In this document: in pieces, positions 40,663 through 51,624 of the stretch
Numbering within the stretch: position 1 is the stretch's first letter
Layout of the letters: every line of letters starts with the position of its first letter
NCBI GenBank assembly: GCA_013285915.1
Contig: JABDGS010000003.1
Coordinates: forward strand, 1 to 64,000
Reading direction: 5' to 3'
Source: Bacteroidota bacterium
GTDB lineage: Bacteria > Bacteroidota > Bacteroidia > Chitinophagales > Chitinophagaceae
Length of the DNA stretch: 64,000 nucleotides
The notes under the pieces: model-generated
Told to the model about the DNA's origin: nothing
The model's input: only the letters and a program-made list of their open reading frames with translations
Databases searched by the model: none
Position numbers and translations under genes: made by a program

Positions 40663-41439
40663 TTACCATCCCCCGCTTGCGCCGCCGCCACCACTGCTGC
40701 CACCACCGAAGCCACCAAAGCCGCCGCCGCCGCCACCGCCCCAGCTGCTGCCGCCACCCCAATTACTGCGGCCACCGCTGTTTAGCATGCTGCCAAGTAT
40801 TGCGCCTGCTATAAAACCACCGCCACCGCCGCCGCGTCCACCGCGCCCCGCGCGGCCGATAATAATAAATATAATTGCCAGTACTATAAATACGCCAAGT
40901 ATGGAGCCACCACCGCTTCCTTTGTTATTCCTGCTTTCGCGCTGCACATGATATTCACCTGTAGCGGCTTTTCCTAAATCATCAACAGCACTATTTAAAC
41001 CAGAATAATAACTGCCCTTTTTAAATGCAGGCGTAATGTCGTTTGCAATAATATCGCTGGTTGTAACATCAGGTATGGCACCTTCAAGCCCATAGCCTAT
41101 TTCAATACGTACTTTGTGTTCTGCGACGGCAACTAAAATTAATATGCCATTGTTGTTCTTTTTTCCACCAATGCCCCAACTGCGGAATAATTTGTTGCCG
41201 TAATCCTCAAGGTCATTGTCACCAAGTGTTGGCAGCGTGACAATTGCTATCTGGTTTGATGTATTGTTATCAAGGCCTACAAGTTTATCTTCAAGTGTTT
41301 GCCTGTCGTATGATGACAGCAGGTTTGCCACATCATTCACCAACCGCGGCGGGTTAGGTGGTGGCAACAATTCAACCTTTTGTGCAAATATATTTGCTGC
41401 AACCAGCAGCAAACTTATAATTAATAAAAAACGCTTCAT
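40663..41439 (-). CDS. TPM domain protein with Gly-rich C-terminus
   Basis: VNDVANLLSSYDRQTLEDKLVGLDNNTSNQIAIVTLPTLGDNDLEDYGNKLFRSWGIGGKKNNNGILILVA; internal start MKRFLLIISLLL at 41439 likely. Confidence 0.9.
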   Translation of the reverse strand: MKRFLLIISLLLVAANIFAQKVELLPPPNPPRLVNDVANLLSSYDRQTLEDKLVGLDNNTSNQIAIVTLPTLGDNDLEDYGNKLFRSWGIGGKKNNNGILILVAVAEHKVRIEIGYGLEGAIPDVTTSDIIANDITPAFKKGSYYSGLNSAVDDLGKAATGEYHVQRESRNNKGSGGGSILGVFIVLAIIFIIIGRAGRGGRGGGGGGFIAGAILGSMLNSGGRSNWGGGSSWGGGGGGGFGGFGGGSSGGGGASGGW

Positions 41440-41474
41440 GTTATTCGGTATAGTCCCATGGGGCAAAAGAAAAA

Positions 41475-41936
41475 TTATTTTCCAAACACAATATCATCAG
41501 GCAATTCATTTTTGTCAGTAGCGCCGTCATAAGGAAAATGGAATGCCAGCGCCTCTCCTATCTCATTCACCACCGTGGCAATACCCGCGGCATAATTTTG
41601 TTTATTAAAATGCGCCAGCATTTTTTTAACGGCATTATTCCAAAAATCTTTGCCGGCTTTTGTATAAATGCCTTCGTCTGCATACACAGCCAACTGCCTG
41701 TCCTTTAAGGCAACATACACCAGCACTGCATTTCGCTGTCCGGTAGCTTCCATGTGTATGTTGTTAAAAATTTCCTTGGCACGGTCAAGCGCGTCCATGT
41801 ATTCACAATGGCTTTCAGCATATACCCTTATTTCGCCGCTTGTTTGCTTTTCAGCCTGCTGCACTGCATGCACAATGAGCTGTTGCTCATCAGCAGTAAA
41901 AAATTGCGGGGGCTTTTTTTTGAATATTGAAAGCAT
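41475..41936 (-). CDS. TPM domain protein
   Basis: FTADEQQLIVHAVQQAEKQTSGEIRVYAESHC...NAVLVYVALKDRQLAVYADEGI. Confidence 0.88.
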   Translation of the reverse strand: MLSIFKKKPPQFFTADEQQLIVHAVQQAEKQTSGEIRVYAESHCEYMDALDRAKEIFNNIHMEATGQRNAVLVYVALKDRQLAVYADEGIYTKAGKDFWNNAVKKMLAHFNKQNYAAGIATVVNEIGEALAFHFPYDGATDKNELPDDIVFGK

Positions 41937-41944
41937 GTGTTTAT

Positions 41945-42538
41945 TTACTTAATATCAAATTTTATGTCAGGGTTTTTTTCAGCCCCTTCATCAGCTTTAT
42001 AAAAAGCTTTTTCATGGTAACCGAACATCGATGCGAATATGCTCCCTGGAAATCTCTTAACCTTCAGGTTATAATCCTGCACCGCGGTATTGTAGTCCCG
42101 GCGGGCAATGCTGATACGATTTTCTGTTCCTCCGATATCAGTTTGAAAATCCTGGAATGCCTTTGTAGTTTTAAGGTCTGGATATGACTCAGACACCGCC
42201 ATCAGACGACTGAAAGACCCCTGCAACTGTGCCTGAGCAGCCTGGAACCTTGCAAGTGATGCCGTATCGTTGACATCAACTCTAACAGATGTTGCTTTTG
42301 ACCTTGCGTCAATAACTGCAGTCAAGGTCGATTTTTCAAAATTTGCGGACGCAGAAACTGTTTTTACAATACTGCTATACAAGTCGGTACGGCGTTGATA
42401 ATTGGTTTCAACATTGCTCCATGCAGTTTTTACGCCTTGATCTGCTGTCACCAGGCCATTATATTGCCCGCAACCGCAACCACCTATAATCAATACAAGT
42501 GCACCTATTATAATTAATACCAGTGTGGACGTTTTCAT
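41945..42538 (-). CDS. LemA family protein
   Basis: YNGLVTADQGVKTAWSNVETNYQRRTDLYSSIVKTVSASANFEKSTLTAVIDARSKA. Confidence 0.95.
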   Translation of the reverse strand: MKTSTLVLIIIGALVLIIGGCGCGQYNGLVTADQGVKTAWSNVETNYQRRTDLYSSIVKTVSASANFEKSTLTAVIDARSKATSVRVDVNDTASLARFQAAQAQLQGSFSRLMAVSESYPDLKTTKAFQDFQTDIGGTENRISIARRDYNTAVQDYNLKVKRFPGSIFASMFGYHEKAFYKADEGAEKNPDIKFDIK

Positions 42539-42676
42539 TTCTTTGATTGTTTATGTTATAATAATTGCAGCAAAACAAATACCCTATGCAAAATACTGAC
42601 GTTACGTCATTAATTTTTCTCCTTCCTCTGTCATTTCGAATGCTATCACTCAATATTCATGCTATATTTAGCAACA

Positions 42677-43714
42677 TCATTGCATTTTTCTAAAGGTTTC
42701 AGCCAAACCTGACACTTCATCATCTGACAATCGATAGTTGCCCGAATGTATAACAATTCTATACCTGAAAGTTACAGACTTTCCTTTTTCAAGTATAAAA
42801 TTCAATGTTTCCTTACCATTGCTAAATATCTTTTGCCCCAGCGGGTTTACAGCAAATAAGCCATAATCCCGTGCGTGCCAGTAAGCCGGGTAGCCGACAT
42901 TAGAAGGATGGTCAATTATGGCAATGCTTATGGTATCTTCTCCTTTTTTGCCGTACAGCATGCACCAACCCGCGCGCGTACCCCAGGCGGCGTTGCCAGT
43001 TTTACCTTCGCTTGTTATGTAGTTACCTGTTGCAGCCGCATTACCCTGCACAGTTGTAACATTTCCTTTGTTGTCTGTAAATTTTTTGGTTGCAGTATCG
43101 GGCAGTTGCAGTTCGTGCGCCACCCGCAGCCCCATCATACCATCCTTAGCGTCTTTAAACAATATCTTATCCATAGCCGTTAAAGTGGTAGTGCGGTCAA
43201 TAATACGGATATGCTCGTCACCGCTAAAAACAAACGTGGTAACTTCATTTAATAAAACATGCTTTTCTATATCGTGCCAATGGGCCGTATATGTTAACGT
43301 GCCCTTGCTGCCGCTTTGGGTTTGCACATTATCGGTACGTATCCACCCGTATTGCTTTTTTTTCTCTGCGGGGATAGCGAACGAATTGTTCCAAAAATCA
43401 AGTCCGTTTACATTTTCGTAGTTAAACCATAAACCAATGTGATGGGGATGGTCCGTCGGGTCGCCCGGCCTGGGCTGTAAAGGATAGCCCCTTGTTATTA
43501 GTTGCCCATCGGCAGCATAAATAGGATATAGAACAGGTTTTTCGAGAGAATCAGGAAACATGAACGTGGTAAATGGCTTGCCGTTAACCGTAACCGTAAC
43601 TACCTGTTGGTTGCCGCTTTTGTTAACCTCAACAATATTTTGTGCAAACGCGTATGCCGCAAAAATATTACTAACAAAAAACAAAGTGTATTTACGCAGG
43701 CAGGCATTAACCAT
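42677..43714 (-). CDS. PmoA-like / DUF6807 family secreted protein
   Basis: FPDSLEKPVLYPIYAADGQLITRGYPLQPRPGDPTDHPHHIGLWFNYENVNGLDFWN. Confidence 0.85.
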   Translation of the reverse strand: MVNACLRKYTLFFVSNIFAAYAFAQNIVEVNKSGNQQVVTVTVNGKPFTTFMFPDSLEKPVLYPIYAADGQLITRGYPLQPRPGDPTDHPHHIGLWFNYENVNGLDFWNNSFAIPAEKKKQYGWIRTDNVQTQSGSKGTLTYTAHWHDIEKHVLLNEVTTFVFSGDEHIRIIDRTTTLTAMDKILFKDAKDGMMGLRVAHELQLPDTATKKFTDNKGNVTTVQGNAAATGNYITSEGKTGNAAWGTRAGWCMLYGKKGEDTISIAIIDHPSNVGYPAYWHARDYGLFAVNPLGQKIFSNGKETLNFILEKGKSVTFRYRIVIHSGNYRLSDDEVSGLAETFRKMQ

Positions 43715-43887
43715 TTGTTGGATAATTTTACAGGTTAACCGATAACATGTGCTTCTGTTGATACTAATGTATAACTTTAACCGGAGTTATTAATATTTAA
43801 TAATTTATTTTTTATATATATTTTCGCTTCTACCGCACAGCTTTGCTGCATGCACAAATACAAACAAAGCTGTTAAACATTATTACT

Positions 43888-45240
43888 ATGAAAAAATGCT
43901 TATTGCCATTAGTATTAGTTGCCATTAGTATACAGTTTGTACAAGCGCAAAAATCTACATCATTATTTAACGGTAAGGACCTTGCGGGCTGGCATGTTTT
44001 AACCGGCAATGCGAGTTTTGCTGTTAAGGATGGTATGATTGAAGGCACCACGGTGCCAAATACCACATCATCATTTTTAGTGACTGATAAAAGTTACGGT
44101 GATTTTGCGCTTGAACTGGAAATTAAAATGGATGCAAGCGCAAACAGCGGCATACAGGTTAGAAGCGAGAGTAAGGAAGATTTTATTAATGGCAAGGTGT
44201 ATGGTTATCAAGTAGAGGTTGACGGAACAGAACGGGCATGGACGGGCGGCATACATGATGTTAACCTTAGGGGCTGGCTGTACCCGCTAACTTATAATCC
44301 GCCTGCGCAAAAAGCTTATAAACAAGGCGAATGGAACAAGTTTTATATTGAATGCATTGGCAGCCATATACGCACATGGGTGAACGGGGTGGCTACTGCT
44401 GACCTGGTGGATGATATGGCTTCAAAAGGGTTTATCGGGCTGCAGGTGCACGACCTTACCAATACCCCCGGTGCCCATGTTTATTTTAAAAACATACACA
44501 TACAAACAACCGGGCTTACGCCAAAGCCACTAACCAATATTTACGTTGTAAATAACATTCCCAACAACCTAAGCGAGCAGGAAAAAAAGAATGGTGTACA
44601 ATTGTTGTGGGATGGAAAAACTACTGCGGGCTGGCGCGGAATTTACAAACAAACATTTCCTGAAAAGGGCTGGGCTATTGAGAACAACACTTTAACCATA
44701 CATTCATCAAACGGGCAGGAAGAAGGGCTGGGTGGAGATATTGTAACGGAAAAAGAATACACAGCATTTGAACTTGATTTTGATTTTAAACTTACACCCG
44801 GCGCAAACAGTGGTGTAAAATATTTTGTGAAAGAGACATACGACAGTAAAGGCAAAAGCGGTATTGGGCTTGAATACCAGGTTTTAGACGACAGCCTGCA
44901 CCCTGATGCCAAGCTTGGTTTGAATGGCGACAGAACATTATCATCGTTATACGACCTTATACCACGCAAAAATATTCCGGCGGCATTAAAGAAAATTGGT
45001 GAGTGGAACCACGGGCGCATACTGGTGTACCCTAACAACCACGTAGAACATTGGCTTAACGGTTATAAGGTTTTAGAATACGAAAAAGGCAGCAAAGAAT
45101 TTTTAGATGCTGTTGCCATAAGCAAGTACAAGGTTTGGCCAAACTTTGGCTTGTGGCACGAAGGGCATATTTTGCTGCAGGACCATGGCAATGAGGTTAG
45201 CTACAGAAGCCTTAAGATTAAAGTGTTACCCCAGCCCTAA
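43888..45240 (+). CDS. Secreted protein with two DUF1080 (3-keto-disaccharide hydrolase-type) domains
   Basis: [29 protein letters not shown] and [15 protein letters not shown]...[12 protein letters not shown]; start likely ATG 43888. Confidence 0.88.
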   Translation: MKKCLLPLVLVAISIQFVQAQKSTSLFNGKDLAGWHVLTGNASFAVKDGMIEGTTVPNTTSSFLVTDKSYGDFALELEIKMDASANSGIQVRSESKEDFINGKVYGYQVEVDGTERAWTGGIHDVNLRGWLYPLTYNPPAQKAYKQGEWNKFYIECIGSHIRTWVNGVATADLVDDMASKGFIGLQVHDLTNTPGAHVYFKNIHIQTTGLTPKPLTNIYVVNNIPNNLSEQEKKNGVQLLWDGKTTAGWRGIYKQTFPEKGWAIENNTLTIHSSNGQEEGLGGDIVTEKEYTAFELDFDFKLTPGANSGVKYFVKETYDSKGKSGIGLEYQVLDDSLHPDAKLGLNGDRTLSSLYDLIPRKNIPAALKKIGEWNHGRILVYPNNHVEHWLNGYKVLEYEKGSKEFLDAVAISKYKVWPNFGLWHEGHILLQDHGNEVSYRSLKIKVLPQP

Positions 45241-45400
45241 AGGGTGGGAAAAGAAAAATGCGGGATAGCGGTTGAATTATGCATGCAAGTTGAAACGCTC
45301 TTATAAAATTCGCTTTACCTGAGCAGTTTATATACGGAAAGGCCGGGGATCATTTTTTGAGTTTTATACAATGTCAAGCTGTAAAAAAATATTATGATGC

Positions 45401-45903
45401 TCATTTTTCTCCAGCCCGGCTGTTGAGTTGCCTGAATGCCTCAAGAATTATTGGAAGGTGGGGGTTAGTTTTATGAAGTAACAATGAATTATATATTTCA
45501 ACACCTTCAATAACCGCAATGCCATCTTCTTTCAATATGGTACCGTCGTTAAATCTCCAGAACCAAAAATCAAATTTTCGTTTCCTCGCCAAATGCCGGT
45601 CATCGGTCGAGGTTAAACGTGAAAATATCATTTGAGAATTGAGGATAGTCATGAAACATATATGCGTACCCGATAAAGTAGGCCAAATAAGTAATACCCT
45701 GGCCTGTTTTAAACTCAAAAGAAAGCTCAGTGAGTTTTGTAAATGGATAAGGGGTCAAGAAAATTATATTTATCTTTTAAATCAGCAAGGCTGCCACCGT
45801 TTTGCAAATGTTTATGAATAGCTTTTTTATCTTCAAGCATTTTTTTGAAGATATGAGCACCTTTTGAATTAAGTGCTTTTTCTATTTTAATTACTTTTTC
45901 CAT
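45401..45903 (-). pseudogene. Hypothetical protein gene broken by two frameshifts
   Basis: Three consecutive minus-strand segments in three frames: MEKVIKIEKALNSKGAHIFKKMLEDKKAIHKHLQNGGSLADLKDKYN / FLTPYPFTKLTELSFEFKTGQGITYLAYFIGYAYMFHDYPQFSNDIFTFNLDR / DDRHLARKRKFDFWFWRFNDGTILKEDGIAVIEGVEIYNSLL...AGEK. Confidence 0.65.
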
Positions 45904-46065
45904 TGCATTGTAAAATTACAAAAAAAAATATTGTAGTTTAGTAAAAGTTTGTCATTAAAAATGACGATTTGCCTTTTGCAGCACAAGTGTGCGACGCAAT
46001 CCCGCCCAAGGCGGGACCATAAAATACTGAAGCTTACAAACCAATAATATTTTAAAAGCACTAAC

Positions 46066-47431
46066 ATGCAACAGCAATCATCACGCAGGCAATTTATTAA
46101 ACAAACAGCGTTAACGGGTGCAGCAACTTATATAAGCGCATTAGGTATGAGCGCTACAAGCTACAGGCGCATTATTGGGGCAAATGACCGCGTGAATGTA
46201 GGGGTGGTTGGTTTTAGCGACAGGCATAAGGATGCACATATACCATCGTTCCTGGCATCGAACAAAGAATTGAATTTTGATATAATTGCTGTGAGTGATA
46301 TATGGAAATATAAGCGTGAGGCAGGGCAGGCTTACTTAAAAGGAAAGCTTGACCATGATATAAAAGCCTGCATGAATAATGATGAGTTGTACAACATAAA
46401 AGATGTTGACGCGGTGTTTGTGAGTACGGCTGATTTTCAGCATGCTTACCATTGCACTGAGGCTGTTAAAGCAGGGCGCGATGTATATTGCGAAAAGCCC
46501 CTTGCCGAAACAATGGAAGATGCACGCATGGTGTTAAAAAACCGTGAAGGAAAGTAACCGCATTGTGCAAATAGGCAGCCAGCGCAGGAGCGGGCCTAAT
46601 TATTTTGCAGCGCGCGACTTTATACAATCTGGCAAGTTTGGCCCAATAGTTATGGTGGAGCTTACATGGAATGTAAACCAGCCGGGCCGCTGGCGCAGGC
46701 CTGAGCTTGTTGCCAAATTAAAAGAAGAAGATACCGACTGGAAACGTTATTTAATAAACAGGCCTTATGAGGCATTTGACCCAAGGCATTACCTGGAGTT
46801 TCGTTTGTTCTGGCCTTATTCATCGGGCATACCGGGCCAATGGATGAGCCACCAGATAGATACTGTGCATTGGTTCAGCGGCCTGCCACACCCGCGCAGC
46901 GTAGCGGTTAACGGCGGCATTTATTTATGGAAAGATGGCAGAAAGAATGCCGACACGATGACGGCTGTTTTTGATTATGGCCCACTGGATGATATGAGCA
47001 GCGGTTTCCAGGTGCTGTTTAAATCGCGCCAAACAAATGCCGCGGACGATGTAAAGGAAATTTATTACTCTAACGGAGGAATGCTAAACCTTGATACCAA
47101 CAAAATAAATTCAACCGGCGGCCTTGAGGATAAATATGCGAAACCGATGGGGATGAAAGAAAACCTATTGCCAAGCCTGTCGCTAAGCGATATGGCCCCA
47201 CCTGTTTCAACCGGCGCCAATACTGGTGGCGATGCGCTAACAACAGCGCATGTACGCAACTGGATGGAGTGCGTACGCAGCCGTAAACAGCCCAATGCGC
47301 CTATTGAAGCCGGGTATAACCACGCGATAGCTGTTATAATGACAAATGCTGCCTACCGCACCGGGCAAAAGGTTACGTTTGATGATGCCACACAGGAGGT
47401 GATGGCGGGTGGCAAGGTGTTTAAGTATTGA
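46066..47431 (+). pseudogene. Gfo/Idh/MocA family oxidoreductase, split by a single frameshift (ORFs 46066-46557 and 46544-47431)
   Basis: Tat-like leader; DVDAVFVSTADFQHAYHCTEAVKAGRDVYCEKPLAETMEDARMVLK then TVKESNRIVQIGSQRRSGP in the other frame; removing one A from the A6 run at 46536-46541 restores a single ORF. Confidence 0.85.
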
Positions 47432-47450
47432 GCCCGGCCCACTATCCCGT

Positions 47451-47473
47451 CCTTTCCCCCAAAAGGGGAAAGG
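47451..47473 (+). terminator. Hairpin after the Gfo/Idh/MocA gene
   Basis: cctttcccc-caaaa-ggggaaagg 9-bp stem; no strong T tract. Confidence 0.45.
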
Positions 47474-47520
47474 TGTTGCGAAGATTGTGTTATAGAATTT
47501 CTGGGCCTATTTTGAATTCT

Positions 47521-47949
47521 TTATTTGCCTAGTTTTTTTATTTGCTGTGCATCGTTGGCGGCTATAATTCCTTTAATTAAAAGCACTACAATAATTGCCT
47601 TAAAATAAAGGCCCCTAAATATTGATGCCGGGTTTGCGACTGCTGTTAAAATAAATATGCCAAGGTATAAAACAAGCGCTATAATAAGCGCAACAACGGG
47701 TTTATACTTACACCATAAACCAAGGCCTAAAAACATTAAGGCGATAACCACTATTATGCTGAGGTTTATAAGCCACTCCTCGCTGTTGTCCGTAAATATT
47801 TGTATTATGCCCCCTATAAGATACACTACTGTGACAATGAATAAAGCGTTTTGAGCCTGTTTTACTTTCTTATCATATTGGGCAGTGTCGAGCACGTCAT
47901 CCAATAAATTTTTCTGCGGCTGGTCTTTTTGGGTTGCAGGGTTGTTCAT
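47521..47949 (-). CDS. Hypothetical 4-TM membrane protein
   Basis: 142-aa polytopic ORF. Confidence 0.65.
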   Translation of the reverse strand: MNNPATQKDQPQKNLLDDVLDTAQYDKKVKQAQNALFIVTVVYLIGGIIQIFTDNSEEWLINLSIIVVIALMFLGLGLWCKYKPVVALIIALVLYLGIFILTAVANPASIFRGLYFKAIIVVLLIKGIIAANDAQQIKKLGK

Positions 47950-48041
47950 ACAATTTATTTATTGCTAATATAATGATAATAATTGAAAAAATATCTTCAC
48001 ATCAATCCATATCTTTATCCTTCCTTAAAACTTTGTTTACC

Positions 48042-50523
48042 ATGAGGTTTGAGAAAAACTACCACCTGTTATTTATTGCTTTGCTGTCTTGCTTGTTTTT
48101 CACCGATGTATCGGCCCAATTGCATAAAGCACCTGCTTACCCGCTTATAACGCATAACCCTTATTTTAGTATATGGAGCTTTACTGATGATGCCTGTGCT
48201 GGCCCTACACGGCATTGGACGGGCAGCAACCAGTCTCTTATTGGCCTGATAAAAGTAGATGGTAAAATTTACCGTTTTTTAGGAAAAGAAGAAGATGTAT
48301 ACACCACCTTAGTGCCCGCGGCAGATGAAGAAAAATATACAGTTAAATATACCGAAGCGAAACCATCCGATGACTGGATGAATACTCATTTTGACGACAG
48401 CCAGTGGCAAACCGGCACAGCACCTTTTGGTGATAGCGATGATGCTGCAACCAAATGGCTTAGCCATGACCTTTGGGTTAGACGCGTGTTTGATGCCACT
48501 GATAAAAATTTTGACAAGCTGTTTCTTAAAATACAACATGATGATAATGCCGATGTGTACTTAAACGGTGAAAAAAATTTACAGCGTTGTTGGCTGGCTT
48601 AACAAGTTTAAATATGTGCCCCTTACAGAGTATGTAAAACAGAAGCTTAAAAAAACAGGCAATACACTCGCCATACACGTGGTTAACACTGCTGGTGGCT
48701 CCTGGCTTGATGCAGGGTTTTCTACGCAAACAAAACAAAAGCAACCTATAAACATCGCTACCGCACAGCAAACCAGTGTTACTATTAGCGCAACACAAAC
48801 TGTTTACAATTTTACTTGCGGCAATATTGCGCTGCAGTTAACATTTACATCGCCCCTGCTGATAGATAATTTAGACATTCTCCAAAGGCCGGTATCATAT
48901 ATATCCTATAGTGTAAAATCAACTGATGGTGGGCAACACCACGCCCAGTTGTATTTTGGTGCATCCACTGACCTTGCGGCCAATACAGCGGCGCAGGATA
49001 TGGAAGTTACTTCTTCCTCTACATCCAGCCTTATGCTTTTAAAAGCTGGTACTAAAGAACAGCCGATATTAAAAAAGAAAGGCGATGACCTGCGTATTGA
49101 CTGGGGCTATTTTTATGTTGCTGCACCTGCAAGCCAACAAACCAACCAAAGCATAACGGCTGGAAATGAAGGGGCGCGAATATTTGCAGGCAGCAGCAAA
49201 ACGGCAACTGAAAACATTACAAGTGGCAAGCATTTAATGCTAAATACGATTATTGATGTGGCAAACCCAACACTCCAGGGAACAGCAGGATATATCATGC
49301 TCGGTTACGATGAATTGTATTCTATACAATACTTTGGTGATAACCTGAAACCATGGTGGCGGCAATCATCATCAATGAGCTTTGAAAACCTGCTTAATAC
49401 ATGCGCGAACGAATACTCACCGGTTATGCAACAGTGCAATGACTTTGATAAAAAAATATACAATGATGCATTATCCGCAGGCGGCGAAACTTATGCAAAG
49501 CTGTGCATCGCCTCATACAGGCAAAGCGTAGCAGCACATAATCTTGTAAAGGCCAGCAATGGCGACCTGCTTTTCTTCTCCAAAGAAAATTTCAGTAATG
49601 GGTGTATAAACACCGTTGATGTAACTTATCCTTCAGCGCCATTGTACCTTACTTATAACCCGCATTTAATGGAAGGCATGCTTAACGGCATTTTTTATTT
49701 TAGCGAAAGCGGTAAATACACAAAGCCTTATGCAGCACACGATCTTGGCACCTACCCGCTTGCCAATGGCCAGGTTTATGGTGAAGGCATGCCTGTGGAA
49801 GAATCAGGCAATATGATCATTCTTACCGCTGCCATTACTAAGGCTGAAGGAAATATTGATTTTGCAAAAAAGCACTGGCAAACGCTTTCAACCTGGGCGC
49901 AGTATTTAATGCAGTATGGCTTTGACCCCACAAACCAGCTTTGCACAGACGACTTTGCCGGCCATCTTGCACGTAATGCAAACCTTTCAGTTAAAGCCAT
50001 TGTGGGCATTGGCTGTTATGGGATGATGGCTAAAATGATGGGCATGGAAGATACCGCATCAAAATACAGTGACAGCGCGGCTGCCATGGCAAAACGCTGG
50101 ATGGTTTTTGCTGATGATGGAAATCATTATGCACTAACATTTAACGACAAGCATACCTGGAGCCAGAAATATAACCTTGTTTGGGACAAGGTGCTTGGCC
50201 TGCATTTATTTCCGAAGGAAGTGTATGATAAAGAAATAAACTACTACCTGACCAAACAAAACGCCTTTGGGTTGCCTTTGGACAGCCGTAAAACTTATAC
50301 AAAATCTGACTGGATACTATGGACTGCTGCTTTAGCCGATAACCATAACAGCTTTGAAGCGTTGATTGATCCGGTGTATAAATTTACCCAACAAACACCG
50401 ACACGGGTGCCATTAAGCGATTGGCATGAAACCACAGATGGAAAGCAGGTGGGTTTCCAGGCGAGAAGTGTCGTGGGCGGCTATTTTATGAAAGTGCTTG
50501 AAAATAAACTGCAGTCAAAATAA
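48042..50523 (+). pseudogene. Glutaminase-like (DUF4965/DUF5127/DUF1793) secreted protein, split by a single frameshift
   Basis: [23 protein letters not shown]...[11 protein letters not shown] in one frame, continuing [41 protein letters not shown] in another; junction is an A7 run (gaaaaaaattt, 48571-48577), removing one A restores the ORF. Confidence 0.85.
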
Positions 50524-50682
50524 TGCTGCAGGAGCCAACCCCAAATGCCCGTTTTTATATTTATGGCATAGCGCCTAAAACGCCTGCTTTGGCATAATAA
50601 AATCCCGCTACGGTATTATTTCATCACCCATTTCCTTTTGATGTTCGTATTAAATTTTAAGTTGCTGTAAATAGCGTGTGTT

Positions 50683-51408
50683 TTGAAAAAGATATTAGCC
50701 ATAGTTACAGCAATAAGTTGTTTTAATGCAGCCTTTGCACAGGCTGATAAAAACGATTTGAGCGTTGCTGTTGACTTCAAAACACTTGCGGCTGCCAATA
50801 CGCTTGGTAACCAGCAAACAACAAGTGCACTGCAATCATACAAATCAGGCGGTGCAGCGGGTTCTCAATTTTTTACCCGTGAATGGTGCGAGGGTTCAGT
50901 TACTACTGCTACGCACGAAACAATAAACAATTACCAGCTTTTGTACGATAAAGTAAACCAGGATTTGTATATACGCCAAAAAGATTCAAACCTTGTTATA
51001 CAGGCCGATAAAAGCCAGGTGGCCACGTTCAGCCTTAACATTAACGGCAAGCAGTTGTTGTTTGTGCCTGCCGGCAAATACGGTAACCAGTTTGACGGCA
51101 GTTATTTTGAGGCACTGGCACAAGGTGCCAATTATTCTCTTTTTAAGCTGACAAAAACACATTTTGAAAGGGCCGATTATTCAGACATGCTGAAAGTGAG
51201 AAATGGTGAGGCTAACGATGCTTTTATAGATAACATTACTTATTACCTGTATCACAACAATACGCTTGAAAAAATTACGGTTAAAGAGAAAGCGGTACGT
51301 AAAGCGCTGCCTGCTGAAACACAAAAGATTGATGCATTTTTAAGTGCACACAAAAGCGACGAGTTTAACGAGGAGCTTTTAGCCAACCTTGTAACTGCTT
51401 TAAATTAA
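50683..51408 (+). CDS. Hypothetical secreted protein
   Basis: Signal peptide KKILAIVTAISCFNAAFAQ; 241-aa ORF. Confidence 0.7.
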   Translation: MKKILAIVTAISCFNAAFAQADKNDLSVAVDFKTLAAANTLGNQQTTSALQSYKSGGAAGSQFFTREWCEGSVTTATHETINNYQLLYDKVNQDLYIRQKDSNLVIQADKSQVATFSLNINGKQLLFVPAGKYGNQFDGSYFEALAQGANYSLFKLTKTHFERADYSDMLKVRNGEANDAFIDNITYYLYHNNTLEKITVKEKAVRKALPAETQKIDAFLSAHKSDEFNEELLANLVTALN

Positions 51409-51421
51409 CCCTTGGGTAAAG

Positions 51422-51481
51422 GGCTCCGGGACTGCCTGTTTCGAAGTATGAAGGGCCTTCAGGCGGGTATGTTCCGGAGCC
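51422..51481 (+). terminator. Terminator-like nested stem-loop
   Basis: ggctccgg (51422-51429) pairs with ccggagcc (51474-51481), inner ctgcctg/caggcgg stem, then ttttt. Confidence 0.6.
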
Positions 51482-51624
51482 TTTTTACCCCTATCCCCTA
51501 AAGGGGGATTTCTAAACTGCGTTTTATTGTTCAAAAAACTTTTGAGGGTTGGTACTGATGTTTTACACCAGGTTTAGTAAGGTGGCAACCTAAATTTTTT
51601 CAAGGCAATGTAAACTCACGCTGT

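Noticed and set aside
40663-40860. GC-rich ccgccgccgccacc stretch as a candidate repeat element
   Set aside because: It is the coding sequence of the Gly-rich C-terminus of the TPM protein.
46000-46016. tcccgcc-caa-ggcggga hairpin upstream of the Gfo/Idh gene as a terminator
   Set aside because: No T tract and no gene ending just upstream on the plus strand; could be a repeat or leader hairpin but evidence is insufficient.
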